Of a DNA stretch of 37,711 nucleotides, positions 24,663 through 31,662 are shown piece by piece; the stretch's first letter is position 1; each line of letters begins with the position of its first letter. The notes under the pieces are model-generated. The model had not been told where the DNA came from. It ran no database searches and saw only the letters and a program-made list of their open reading frames with translations. Where the stretch lies: IMG/VR virus record IMGVR_UViG_3300030382_004766, positions 1-37,711 of that record; one strand, written 5' to 3'. The translations under genes and the position numbers were made by a program. Source of the DNA: a virus.

Positions 24663-25054
24663 TAGCTCAATACCTCTACCTTAATTGATGTTTTAGCGGG
24701 CTTGGTGGCAATGGCATTGCACACAAGCTTAAACAACTCCGGGTTGGCGTTCTCGATTGCCCGGAGCTTGGGAAGGTCGATGTCAACCTTCGTCTTCACG
24801 GGCTGAAGCTCAAGGGGGATATCATCGCGGATATTCTCCCAGGCTTCCTGATCGAGCTTACGAGTCAACTTGCCAGTGCAAGTGCACTTGTAATAGCGCG
24901 TCTTAGTGATAGAAGAACCTTCTTCTTTCACGTCCGAAATTGCGACAATCAACCCTTCGATTTCTAGTCGACGGGCTTTTGCCTTTTTCTCTTCCTCTGC
25001 TGCCTGCTGATGGGCATGACAAAGTTTGTCTAGTTCTGTTACTCCATTATCCAT
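24662..25054 (-). CDS. Hypothetical protein of the recombination operon (130 aa)
   Basis: I chose ATG 25054 (MDNGVTELDKLCHAHQQAAE), which follows GAGGAG with a good spacing. The longer frame to 25294 overlaps the upstream gene by 158 bases and reads as unlikely sequence. A helical, charged N-terminus (EEEKKAKARRLEIEGLIVAI) is followed by a beta part with YYKCTCTGKLTRKLD. Small proteins of this shape often occur beside Sak4-type ATPases in phages. The function is unknown. Confidence 0.7.
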   Translation of the reverse strand: MDNGVTELDKLCHAHQQAAEEEKKAKARRLEIEGLIVAISDVKEEGSSITKTRYYKCTCTGKLTRKLDQEAWENIRDDIPLELQPVKTKVDIDLPKLRAIENANPELFKLVCNAIATKPAKTSIKVEVLS

Positions 25055-25071
25055 TTTGCTTTTCTCCTCTT

Positions 25072-25137
25072 TTATTGGTGGCTTACACAGCACCGAGTTA
25101 TTGGGGTCAAGCTTGCCGCCCGACTTAAGAATTTCAT
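25072..25137 (-). CDS. Possible 21-aa coupled peptide
   Basis: A 21-codon frame starts at an ATG overlapping the stop of the upstream gene (TAATG, the same junction used by three other pairs in this operon) and stops two bases before the ribosome site of the next gene. The peptide begins MKFLSRAASLTP. It fills the otherwise empty gap of 82 bases. It may be only a ribosome-passing leader that keeps translation coupled. Confidence 0.3.
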   Translation of the reverse strand: MKFLSRAASLTPITRCCVSHQ

Positions 25138-25463
25138 TAGAGTGACCCATTAGCTGCTCCGCCGAGTCCATTTGCGAGGTTACGGATGAAGATGTTCCTA
25201 CGAGTCGTGTAACAATCGTCGGCTTCGAGTCTTCCCTCGAACCAGCTTTCGTAGAAGGACTCGCGAATCTGATCGCGAACCACCTCAAGCTCAAGCTTGT
25301 ATAGCCGGTGCTTATACCCTGACAGCCAAGCCGGGTCTTGAGTCATGTAGTCAAGCCAAGCGGCTCGCAACCCTCGACAGATGTCGATAATTAAAGCCTC
25401 TTCCTCTCCCTCCGTCATGGGGAGGGCTTCGAGGATTCTTCCTAAGAACGTAAGTTCAGTCAT
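25137..25463 (-). CDS. Hypothetical helical protein (108 aa)
   Basis: The start overlaps the helicase stop (TAATG) and follows GGAGCAAC. The protein is helical and acidic, with EALPMTEGEEEALIIDICRG and VVRDQIRESFYESWFEGRLE. The residues DDCYTTRRNIFIRNLANGL lie near the end. I see no known motif. Tight coupling behind the helicase suggests a partner or regulator of replication genes, which is inference. Confidence 0.75.
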   Translation of the reverse strand: MTELTFLGRILEALPMTEGEEEALIIDICRGLRAAWLDYMTQDPAWLSGYKHRLYKLELEVVRDQIRESFYESWFEGRLEADDCYTTRRNIFIRNLANGLGGAANGSL

Positions 25464-27451
25464 TAGTTGCTCCTTACGGCATCGACGTTGTCAGTCATTT
25501 TAGTTTTACGTGTGATCGACTTGTGAATAATTTGGTCAACTTCCGAATTGGAAGTGATGAGGAAATATTCACAGGCATTTTTTTGGCCAATGCGGCAAAT
25601 TCTATCCTCGGCTTGTGCGATTTCAGAATTTGACCAAGGGAGGTCAATGAAGACCATGCGGCAGCTTTTGGTCAAAGTTAGGCCGACACCCATTGCGCCC
25701 ACCGTGCCAGCTATCCCGTCGAGTTCTCCCATCTGGAACCGCTCAACGATTTCTGCCCGCTTCTCAGCCGGAGTATCGCCGACGATGCATTCCCAGCGGT
25801 CGTACTTACCAAGCTCTTTGCATGGCGCTACGTGAGCTGAGAAGACAACGATGGGACCACCGCCGCCTTCGATAAGTTCATCGATAAAAGGAAGGGCTTT
25901 CTTTCCCTTGGCGATGGCCAACTCTTTGCGAGCTTCGGCGAGCTTCCCGGCGATGGGGGTTTGGAGCCCGAATCGCTTGAGGCACCCATAAACGCTCTTA
26001 GGCCCTGCCGACCAAGCCTCAAGTTCGTCCATTGATTCGCGGTCAATCTTGCCGCAACTCTTAGGGAGCTTGACTTCAACTTCGGTCCAACGCTTTGACG
26101 GGAGGTCAGGCAGAACGTCAATTCGCTTTCGACCGAACGAACACTTAGCTAGTCCTTCTTGAGCCAACTTCTCGTTAATCCTATTCGGACTCCAAAGAAG
26201 GCCATAATGGCCCTTGTGGCCGCCCCAGACAGACACAAAGTTGCCATAGCTGCCATAGCCCTGCTTCAAGAGACCGAAGCTCTGGAGGCAACCGTAGAGG
26301 TCATAGGGAGTGGTGACCAAGGGGGTGCCCGTCATGCCCCAAGTAGAGCCGCCAGCTTCTAAGATATCGCGGCTAATCGAGCGCCAATTCTTAGTGCGAG
26401 CACTCTTAGACTTTTTAAGATAGTGAGCCTCATCGACAATCGCATTGACTTCCCAATTCAAATAAGAGGCTTCGCCTTCCTTAGGGAGAATCTCGTAATT
26501 CACAATTACGATTTCTCCGAGGCATGGCCATCGGAAATTCCCCCGCCCACTCAGTACGACCGGGGTTAAATCGGGTCTCCAAGTTTTAACTTCACGAGCC
26601 CAATTGCCTTTAAGGCTGGCAGGACAAACCACCAACGCAGCAGTGGCCGAAGGGAGAGCCATCAAAGCCTGGATGGTTTTCCCGAGACCCATCTCATCGG
26701 TTAAGAATGCCTTCTTATTCTTTCGAAGATAATCGATGCCCTCATCCTGGTGAGGATAGAGAGGGAAGGCGGGGTCAACGTACTCGACGGCATCCAACTT
26801 GCTACAGTCCATGTTCTGGAAACCGGCAGGGGCTGGAGAAGGGGTCGAGTCATTGGGAACCAAGCGAAGATGGTTAACTTTCATTTCGGGGAGCGCGGAA
26901 TCATCGAAGTCCCATTTCTCTGCAAATTCTTTGACAGAAATCTTGGAGGAGACCGGAACCCCCCACGTATAAGGAACGTAGTCGCGACCCGGAAGCTTGC
27001 GAACCGATGCAAGGATGTCGTACTTTTCGGGGTCATTCCAATCCCAGGAGATGCAAAAGCGGAATTCTCTGCCGTCAAATCGTTCCCAGGTGATTTTGCG
27101 GGATGCCTTATAAAGAGCAATTTTCTCTTCGGCTCTAAGCTTGTCATGGGTGGCGCGGATAACATCCCGGCCTCGGGCTTTTGCCGCAGCATCTCGGATA
27201 ATGAGTTCATCGACATCACTACAGACTTGAGAAGGTCTCAACTGGCTGTTGATGTACTTGACCAGCACCGCCGCCATCTCGGCAGTCAGCTCATCGGTCC
27301 ATAATTCTAGGGGGAGGTTGGCAGCGATATGACCAACTTGAGAATCGGCTTTAGAAAAGCCTACGCCGTTTCGGAAGGCGGCTTTGTCATCATCGCGGGA
27401 TTGGATAAAGTTAAGGGCGTCATAAATACATTGTTTGTGCAGTTTGTTCAC
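25463..27451 (-). CDS. SNF2-family DEAD/H-box helicase (662 aa)
   Basis: I chose GTG 27451 (VNKLHKQCIYDALNF) because the leader AAGGAAAACCAA precedes it, as it does for the gene at 30990. An upstream GTG would place the start in the promoter region. Motif I is FLTDEMGLGKTIQAL (around residue 250), motif II IVDEAHYLKKSKSARTKNW, motif III GMTGTPLVT, and motif VI QAEDRICRIGQ. These are the complete SNF2 set. The N-terminal 200 residues are unlike other phage helicases I can recall. Such proteins move along duplex DNA or help replication fork processing. It is the first gene of the leftward operon. Confidence 0.9.
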   Translation of the reverse strand: MNKLHKQCIYDALNFIQSRDDDKAAFRNGVGFSKADSQVGHIAANLPLELWTDELTAEMAAVLVKYINSQLRPSQVCSDVDELIIRDAAAKARGRDVIRATHDKLRAEEKIALYKASRKITWERFDGREFRFCISWDWNDPEKYDILASVRKLPGRDYVPYTWGVPVSSKISVKEFAEKWDFDDSALPEMKVNHLRLVPNDSTPSPAPAGFQNMDCSKLDAVEYVDPAFPLYPHQDEGIDYLRKNKKAFLTDEMGLGKTIQALMALPSATAALVVCPASLKGNWAREVKTWRPDLTPVVLSGRGNFRWPCLGEIVIVNYEILPKEGEASYLNWEVNAIVDEAHYLKKSKSARTKNWRSISRDILEAGGSTWGMTGTPLVTTPYDLYGCLQSFGLLKQGYGSYGNFVSVWGGHKGHYGLLWSPNRINEKLAQEGLAKCSFGRKRIDVLPDLPSKRWTEVEVKLPKSCGKIDRESMDELEAWSAGPKSVYGCLKRFGLQTPIAGKLAEARKELAIAKGKKALPFIDELIEGGGGPIVVFSAHVAPCKELGKYDRWECIVGDTPAEKRAEIVERFQMGELDGIAGTVGAMGVGLTLTKSCRMVFIDLPWSNSEIAQAEDRICRIGQKNACEYFLITSNSEVDQIIHKSITRKTKMTDNVDAVRSN

Positions 27452-27498
27452 TTGGTTTTCCTTTTTCACTAGGGGACTCACATGAGGTCCCACTTCGA

Positions 27499-27526
27499 AT
27501 TCTACAGTAAACTAAATAATTGTAAA
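27499..27526 (-). promoter_or_regulatory. Leftward sigma-70-like promoter for the replication/lysis operon
   Basis: Read leftward, TTTACA (27526-27521) and TAGAAT (27504-27499) are separated by 16 bases. They lie about 50 bases upstream of the helicase start, inside an AT-rich divergent region. The same -10 hexamer, TAGAAT, is used by the leftward promoter at 34550-34578. A near-palindrome GGGACCTCATGTGAGTCCC sits between the -10 box and the start and could be an operator. Confidence 0.55.
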
Positions 27527-27539
27527 GCTTTTTCTTTAC

Positions 27540-27568
27540 TTGATATTTATTTAATATTTACCTAACAA
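27540..27568 (+). promoter_or_regulatory. Rightward promoter for the regulator-primase pair
   Basis: TTGATA (27540-27545) and TAACAA (27563-27568) are 17 bases apart and lie about 30 bases before the ribosome site of the small regulator gene. The -10 box is weaker than that of the opposing promoter. The two promoters are back to back within 70 bases, so one DNA-binding protein could control both. Confidence 0.45.
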
Positions 27569-27597
27569 TGACCCAAGTCTTTTTCAAGGAGAATTTT

Positions 27598-27792
27598 ATG
27601 GACGATGACCAAGTTGTTAAAGTTATGCTAAATTTGAGCCGCGATATCTGCGACCGGTGCCAGTTTCTGACCAAGTGGATGGCACGGAACAGCCTGAGGG
27701 GGTCCGCAAGTAGAGCCGATGTTATGCGTAAAGCTCTAGCTCTGGGCATCGATATCTTGGAGAAAAAGCAAATAGAAGAAGAGGCAGCTTAA
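27598..27792 (+). CDS. Small DNA-binding protein, possible ribbon-helix-helix regulator (64 aa)
   Basis: ATG 27598 follows AAGGAG; an upstream ATG at 27568 lies within the promoter -10 box. The protein reads VKVMLNLSRDICDRCQFL, then KWMARNSLRGSASRADVMRK and ALALGIDILEKK. A short strand followed by two helices and the SRADVMRKAL word resembles ribbon-helix-helix repressors. It is the first gene after a divergent promoter, a normal position for an autoregulator that also controls the helicase operon. The fold is inferred. Confidence 0.6.
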   Translation: MDDDQVVKVMLNLSRDICDRCQFLTKWMARNSLRGSASRADVMRKALALGIDILEKKQIEEEAA

Positions 27793-27803
27793 AAATAATT
27801 TGG

Positions 27804-27821
27804 TGCCAGCGGGAGCTGGCA
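27804..27821 (+). promoter_or_regulatory. Strong hairpin before the primase ribosome site
   Basis: TGCCAGC (27804-27810), loop GGGA, GCTGGCA (27815-27821) makes a perfect 7-bp stem with a tetraloop. GGAGG (27823-27827) starts two bases later. There is no T-run, so it is not a normal terminator. A structure stacked against the ribosome site suggests translational control or an RNA-processing signal between the regulator and the primase. Confidence 0.5.
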
Positions 27822-27836
27822 TGGAGGAACCAATTC

Positions 27837-29984
27837 ATGGAGGGTGGCAAGATGCTTCAGTGCGCGACTGAGCTTAGGGATTTCGGGTTTAACATAATTG
27901 CTTTAATGGAACGGGAGAAAAAGCCCCACTTCGGGGCATACCGGGGAGGGGAAATCGAGGCAGTCTTTCAGACGCCTCATTCAGCAGACGATATCGAAGA
28001 ATTATTTACGAGGTACCCACAAGCAAACGTAGGTATCCTGACTTCAAACGTGACGGTGGTAGATGCAGACTGCCAAGATGTTATTGACTACATCGAAGAG
28101 TATTTTCCACCATCACCGCTCATCGCCAAAACTGCAAAGGGTAGACACTATTTCTACGCCGCCGGAGACGTCGAACGAATCAGCATCAAGCGCGATGGTA
28201 AAGAAGTTTTCTCGATCAGAGGACCGGGGACCTGCAACTATGTTGTGGGGGCAGGAAGTATTCATCCCAGCGGTTCGAGGTACGAGTGGATTCGGCAGGA
28301 CCTCGGACTCGATGAACTCCCGGCCTTAACCCAAGAGGATATCGGGGGGTTGGTAGGTCTGTTTCAAAATGGGACAGCGTTTGTCCCAGAAGTAGCGGCG
28401 TCCTATAAATCAAACGGAGGCGGCGGAAACCTCCTCGGGTTTGACCCATCCCAAATTAGAATGGTCGGCGACCCGGCGAAAGTAGGCTCTCGAAACAATA
28501 CGCTAGCTAGTGATATTGGAGCATTCGTAAGAGACGGGGCGAGCAGGGAAGATTCTCTGAAGCAAGCCCTGGATTGGAACGCAAAGCTAGAGAAACCGCT
28601 CAAAGTTCGAGAAGTCAAAAAGACGCACAGTTCTATTTGGAAAGTTCACCTTAAGAATCATCCTGAAGAACAAGCCATCGTAGCAGTCGAGATGCCAGCC
28701 AGGGCCAAGCCAAAGGCGAAGGCCCCAGCTAAACCCATCACCCCTATCCCTGGGGTGCTCGGCGAATTCGTCGATTGGTTCTGCGAGACCTCGCCCAAAG
28801 AGGTGGTGGACAAGAGAATAGCTATTCAGTCAGCTCTAGCCCTAGGCTCAGTTATTTTAGGAAGGCGCTACGTTACCAGTGCTGACAACTATTCGGCACT
28901 ATTTCTAATCGTCGTCGGGCGCAGTGGCTCAGGGAAAGAGCACTGCAAAACGACGGTGGAGGGAGTACTCGAGGAAGCAGGGCTCGAGGATTTAATCGGG
29001 GGGAGTGGGTATACTTCGCCTGGGGCAGTATTTTCAGAATTAAAGGAACGAGCAAATCATATCTCGACCGTCGATGAATTCGGGCGCTACTTATCTGCGA
29101 CGAAACAAATGGGCCAATCAAACTTAGAGCAATCAATGCGTGTCTTAATCGAGATATTCGGAAGACCCCACGGACTGCACCGGCCGCCTAGTTATTCTCG
29201 AATGTCAGATAAGCAAGCCAAAGGAATCGACCGGTTCACAGTTAAAAAGCCCTCGATTACCCTGCTCGGGATGACGACTCCAGGTAGTTTCTACCAGGCC
29301 CTTGAAGGGGCGGAGGTAGAGAACGGAACCTTGGGGAGATTTCTGGTGGTGGAGAATGAGTCACCGCTCAGTAAATACCGAAGGGATAGGTCGAGAAGAG
29401 ACCCACCCGACCGGGTAGTCGAGTGGGCTAAGAAAATGAGGCAGGGTAACGTGCTATCAGATGCTTCAGAGACGCACGACATAGCACCCGAACCTATGGT
29501 TATCAACATTTCCGATGAAGCTTACGAAGTATTCGAACGGTTTGAGGAGAGTATTTTAAAGCAACGCGATGCCGTAAGAGCCTTCGGACTAGAAAATTTA
29601 TTAGTTCGAGCCCATGAAATAGCTATGAGGATTTCCCTAATTATTTCCTGCTCCCTCTGTGAACCAACTATTTCAGCTAAAGCAGCTCAGTGGGCCTGTG
29701 ATTATTCCGGCGATTGCTTCCTAAAATTAGTTGAGAGTGTCCGAATTAAGATGTGCGGTTCCAAGTATGAGGGGGACAGACAAAGAGTTCTCCAAGCAAT
29801 TGACGGGGCGGGGGAGAAGGGTTTGACCGACCGGGAACTTCGAAGACACAAAGGGGTGGGAGTCCTTCAACCCCGAGAGTTGACGATTATTTTGGGCGAC
29901 CTTGTGAGTCGGGGCGAAGCTCTGAAAGTCAAAGCTCCCCAAGCCGGGAGACCTCGGGAATCTTGGGTGGCATCGTTACGGTAA
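27837..29984 (+). CDS. Primase-polymerase / DUF3987 helicase-like fusion (715 aa)
   Basis: The N-terminal domain (residues 1-200) is a Prim-Pol of the type in D5-like phage replication proteins: LRDFGFNIIALMEREKKP, NVGILTSNVTVVDADCQDV with the acidic pair, TAKGRHYFYA with the S/G-x-H motif, and VVGAGSIHPSGSRYEW. The middle matches DUF3987 ATPases: IVVGRSGSGKEHCKTTVEG (P-loop near residue 361) and HISTVDEFGRYLSATKQMG (Walker B near 412). The C-terminus looks like a winged helix (GAGEKGLTDRELRRHKGVG). It would prime and unwind DNA; no phage polymerase is visible, so a host enzyme would elongate. ATG 27852 is an alternative start with its own GGAGG. Confidence 0.85.
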   Translation: MEGGKMLQCATELRDFGFNIIALMEREKKPHFGAYRGGEIEAVFQTPHSADDIEELFTRYPQANVGILTSNVTVVDADCQDVIDYIEEYFPPSPLIAKTAKGRHYFYAAGDVERISIKRDGKEVFSIRGPGTCNYVVGAGSIHPSGSRYEWIRQDLGLDELPALTQEDIGGLVGLFQNGTAFVPEVAASYKSNGGGGNLLGFDPSQIRMVGDPAKVGSRNNTLASDIGAFVRDGASREDSLKQALDWNAKLEKPLKVREVKKTHSSIWKVHLKNHPEEQAIVAVEMPARAKPKAKAPAKPITPIPGVLGEFVDWFCETSPKEVVDKRIAIQSALALGSVILGRRYVTSADNYSALFLIVVGRSGSGKEHCKTTVEGVLEEAGLEDLIGGSGYTSPGAVFSELKERANHISTVDEFGRYLSATKQMGQSNLEQSMRVLIEIFGRPHGLHRPPSYSRMSDKQAKGIDRFTVKKPSITLLGMTTPGSFYQALEGAEVENGTLGRFLVVENESPLSKYRRDRSRRDPPDRVVEWAKKMRQGNVLSDASETHDIAPEPMVINISDEAYEVFERFEESILKQRDAVRAFGLENLLVRAHEIAMRISLIISCSLCEPTISAKAAQWACDYSGDCFLKLVESVRIKMCGSKYEGDRQRVLQAIDGAGEKGLTDRELRRHKGVGVLQPRELTIILGDLVSRGEALKVKAPQAGRPRESWVASLR

Positions 29985-30045
29985 AAGTGAAATGTCATAT
30001 CAACTCTACAATATCACTAGGGAAAGGGCTATTTCGGCAGCCGAA

Positions 30046-30095
30046 CCCCACCCCCCCCCTTATATATACCTCCGGGGTGGGGAGGTGTGGGGCGG
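30046..30095. promoter_or_regulatory. C/G-tract hairpin with G-quadruplex motif
   Basis: CCCCACCCC (30046-30054) pairs perfectly with GGGGTGGGG (30074-30082) around a TATATATA loop. The G side continues as four G-runs (30074-30095: GGGG-T-GGGG-6 bases-GGGG-C-GGG), which fits the usual G-quadruplex pattern on the + strand. No T-run follows. It lies between two convergent operons, so it could block transcription, pause replication or act as an origin element. Confidence 0.5.
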
Positions 30096-30141
30096 GAATA
30101 TTTTGAGGGGGCCTTCTAAGTGCCTGATATTGTGTGATGGA

Positions 30142-30165
30142 TGTGGGGGAAGTGTACCCCCCACA
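30142..30165. promoter_or_regulatory. 8-bp dyad TGTGGGGG...CCCCCACA
   Basis: TGTGGGGG (30142-30149) and CCCCCACA (30158-30165) are perfect inverted arms around AAGTGTAC. With the hairpin 60 bases upstream, this 293-base gap (29985-30277) is dominated by G/C tracts around short T/A cores. The same style recurs at 35118-35174. No gene is supported in the gap. Confidence 0.5.
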
Positions 30166-30244
30166 AACTAGTGTCATAACTATATAGTTAATAACAATTA
30201 TATTAATATTTCCAACTTAGTAGTGTGATTCTGATTCGGTATTG

Positions 30245-30277
30245 TTTTGACATTCAAGGGAATTTGAAATGACAAAA
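30245..30277. terminator. AT-ended imperfect hairpin between convergent genes
   Basis: TTTTGACATT (30245-30254) pairs with AATGACAAAA (30268-30277) except for one central mismatch; CAA and TTG extend the stem. It touches the stop of the leftward gene at 30278. A-rich and T-rich ends would let it act in both directions. It has no long GC stem, so strength is uncertain. Confidence 0.45.
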
Positions 30278-30535
30278 CTATTCATCGCAAGCGACGAGGG
30301 CCCCCCGCCTGTTGTAATCAACAGGGACGCGAATGCAGGAGGGCTTTATATTTTCTAGCCTTAGGTAGTACCATTCAATATGAAGGAACAAATCAGCGAG
30401 TTTCTGCGCTTCTTCATCTGATAAACCTTCGGCTAGCTTTGCCCGGAACGGGAGTTCCAGGATGCGTCGAAGTATACCTTCAACAGGGTGTACGTCGGTA
30501 ACTCGCATAGTGACTTCTTTAAATAATTTCATCAT
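30278..30535 (-). CDS. Small hypothetical protein (85 aa)
   Basis: The start follows GGAGCAACA, the leader common to leftward genes here; two adjacent ATG codons are possible. The protein is mostly helical, with VHPVEGILRRILELPFRAKL and AQKLADLFLHIEWYYLRLE, and has a basic end. It is the last gene of the three-gene leftward block 31204-30278. No domain is recognised. Confidence 0.7.
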   Translation of the reverse strand: MMKLFKEVTMRVTDVHPVEGILRRILELPFRAKLAEGLSDEEAQKLADLFLHIEWYYLRLENIKPSCIRVPVDYNRRGALVACDE

Positions 30536-30556
30536 GGGGTTGTTGCTCCATTAAGA

Positions 30557-30576
30557 GAAGGGGGTAATTCCCCTTC
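30557..30576 (-). promoter_or_regulatory. Leader hairpin GAAGGGG / CCCCTTC
   Basis: GAAGGGG (30557-30563) and CCCCTTC (30570-30576) form a perfect 7-bp stem, lying just before the ribosome site of the gene starting at 30535. The core GGGGAATTACCCC (leftward reading) closely matches the hairpin at 31013-31028, which is also placed before a ribosome site. A shared translational or transcript-processing signal is likely. Confidence 0.45.
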
Positions 30577-30624
30577 AATTAATAGTGACGCAGCGGTGCC
30601 CGTATTTCTGACAGACTATTTTTA

Positions 30625-30990
30625 TTATTCTGGGGATGGGCCAAAGCGAGTCTTACCTACTCCGGCTTCACGATAGGTATCTAAATGTATTATTTCAGCC
30701 TTGGGGGGAACGATTCTACCGTCTGCATCAAACAAAGTAGGGTCGAGGGCACCTTCAAAAAGAACAGCGATGTCGGGAACCGGCTCTCCTAATTCCGAGA
30801 AACCTTGACCGAGATTCCTAAACTCTTCATCAAAAACCAGAGCGAGTCGGGACCGATTAATTGCTTGGGTTAATTCCTCGGGGCTTATCTCAACGAAATC
30901 GCAGAGCGGATCGACTGCATCCAATAAGAGCTGTAACGCGCTGCGTAATATAGATGCTGCCTTGGCGGGTTGCTTAGTGTTTTCGGGCAT
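30625..30990 (-). CDS. Acidic hypothetical protein (121 aa)
   Basis: ATG 30990 (MPENTKQPAKAASILRSAL) follows AAGGAAAA; the longer frame starts inside the upstream gene. The sequence has QLLLDAVDPLCDFVEISPEE, a helical middle, and EAGVGKTRFGPSPE at the end. The GVGKTRFG words look like a P-loop fragment but lie at the extreme C-terminus without the rest of an ATPase, so I do not assign that function. It starts within the last codons of the gene upstream. Confidence 0.7.
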   Translation of the reverse strand: MPENTKQPAKAASILRSALQLLLDAVDPLCDFVEISPEELTQAINRSRLALVFDEEFRNLGQGFSELGEPVPDIAVLFEGALDPTLFDADGRIVPPKAEIIHLDTYREAGVGKTRFGPSPE

Positions 30991-31204
30991 GATTTTGGTT
31001 TTCCTTTTCTTTAGGGGATAATTCCCCTGTAATAGGTTCACGGGTAGCTGCCACTAACCGGGACAATATTTCTTCTAGGTCCTTTATCGATGGGGGCTTA
31101 GGAGTATTTTCCCTAACAATTCTCTTTCGGCTCTTAGGCTTGCCCTTCCCAACTCTCTGCTTAGAAATCCACTGATTCTTCCTACGCTTACTACCTTTAG
31201 ACAT
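30974..31204 (-). CDS. Small, strongly basic hypothetical protein (76 aa)
   Basis: ATG 31204 (MSKGSKRRKNQWISKQRVGK) follows AAGGAGCAAC. The first 35 residues are rich in Lys and Arg (GKGKPKSRKRIVRENTPKPP); the rest is a charged helix with IKDLEEILSRLVAA. The basic arm suggests RNA or DNA binding. It is the first gene after the iteron region and overlaps the next gene by 17 bases. The family is unknown. Confidence 0.65.
   Translation of the reverse strand: MSKGSKRRKNQWISKQRVGKGKPKSRKRIVRENTPKPPSIKDLEEILSRLVAATREPITGELSPKEKENQNHARKH
31013..31028 (-). promoter_or_regulatory. Leader hairpin AGGGGA / TCCCCT
   Basis: AGGGGA (31013-31018) and TCCCCT (31023-31028) form a 6-bp stem with a four-base loop, about 25 bases before ATG 30990 and inside the upstream gene. 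Leftward it reads CCCCT, then a purine-rich run and GGAAAACCAA before the start. A nearly identical leader lies before the helicase start at 27451. Confidence 0.45.
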
Positions 31205-31271
31205 ACCGTTGCTCCTTACCTTCATTAATACTGACGGCTGGGCTCTCGGGTTCGGGACATATTTCTAGGGG

Positions 31272-31420
31272 AGTATTCGTAAAAGTATTTTAAGTAATTA
31301 TTTTCATTAAGTATTTTGGAAAATATTTCTGGGAAGTATTTTGAAAAGTATTTCTGAGAAGTATTTTCAAAAAGTATTTTGAGGAGTATTTCTGAGAAGT
31401 ATTTTCAAAAAGTATTTCCA
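31272..31420. repeat. Iteron-like array, AGTATTT every 12-13 bp
   Basis: AGTATT(T) begins at 31272, 31284, 31310, 31335, 31347, 31360, 31373, 31385, 31398 and 31411, with a degenerate copy near 31322. Units alternate AGTATTTCTGAGA, AGTATTTTCAAAA and AGTATTTTGAGG. A 33-base block starting at 31347 is repeated exactly at 31385. The stretch is AT-rich and sits in the divergent gap 31205-31525, which holds no supported gene apart from this array and the terminator at 31472. Such helically phased repeats usually bind an initiator or repressor. Confidence 0.8.
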
Positions 31421-31471
31421 ATGTTATTTTGGAGATCGGTTAATTGGTGTTGGCCGAAATTATAAAGAGGT

Positions 31472-31508
31472 TGGACCTAGGTTGCTCCGGGTCCAGTCTC
31501 TTTTTTTT
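31472..31508 (+). terminator. Rightward terminator/attenuator in a leader
   Basis: TGGACC (31472-31477) pairs with GGTCCA (31490-31495), followed within five bases by eight T residues (31501-31508). There is no gene upstream on this strand, so the terminator must act on a short leader transcript, perhaps from TATAAA at 31461, or on transcription coming through the iterons. It lies 18 bases before the next gene, which suggests attenuation. The loop contains TTGCTCC, the complement of the leftward ribosome leader. Confidence 0.65.
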
Positions 31509-31525
31509 ATTTTGGAGGGTAGGGA

Positions 31526-31633
31526 ATGAGTCAAAACGGAAAAGGGGACAAGCCAAGACCGGCTGAAATTTCCAAAGATAAATTTAATAAGAATTTTGAG
31601 AAGATATTTAAGAAGAAAAAGAAAGCCAAGTAG
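31526..31633 (+). CDS. Small basic phage protein, MSQNGKGDKPRP type (35 aa)
   Basis: GGAGGG lies seven bases before ATG 31526. The peptide starts MSQNGKGDKPRPAEISKDKF, followed by NKNFEKIF and a lysine-rich end. Tiny proteins with this NGKGDKxRP start and NFxxIF end are widespread in tailed phages, but their function is not known. The match to that pattern and the good ribosome site support the gene despite its size. Confidence 0.75.
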   Translation: MSQNGKGDKPRPAEISKDKFNKNFEKIFKKKKKAK

Positions 31634-31662
31634 GCTGAACTTAATTTTAGTGGAGGAAAATT

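Noticed and set aside
29995-30177. 60-codon minus-strand frame in the gap after the primase
   Set aside because: No ribosome site, and its composition follows the C/G tracts. The gap is better explained as structured non-coding DNA.
30625-30680. P-loop-like GVGKTRFG at the C-terminus of the 121-aa protein
   Set aside because: It is at the extreme end of the protein with no Walker B or following fold, so it cannot be a working ATPase site.
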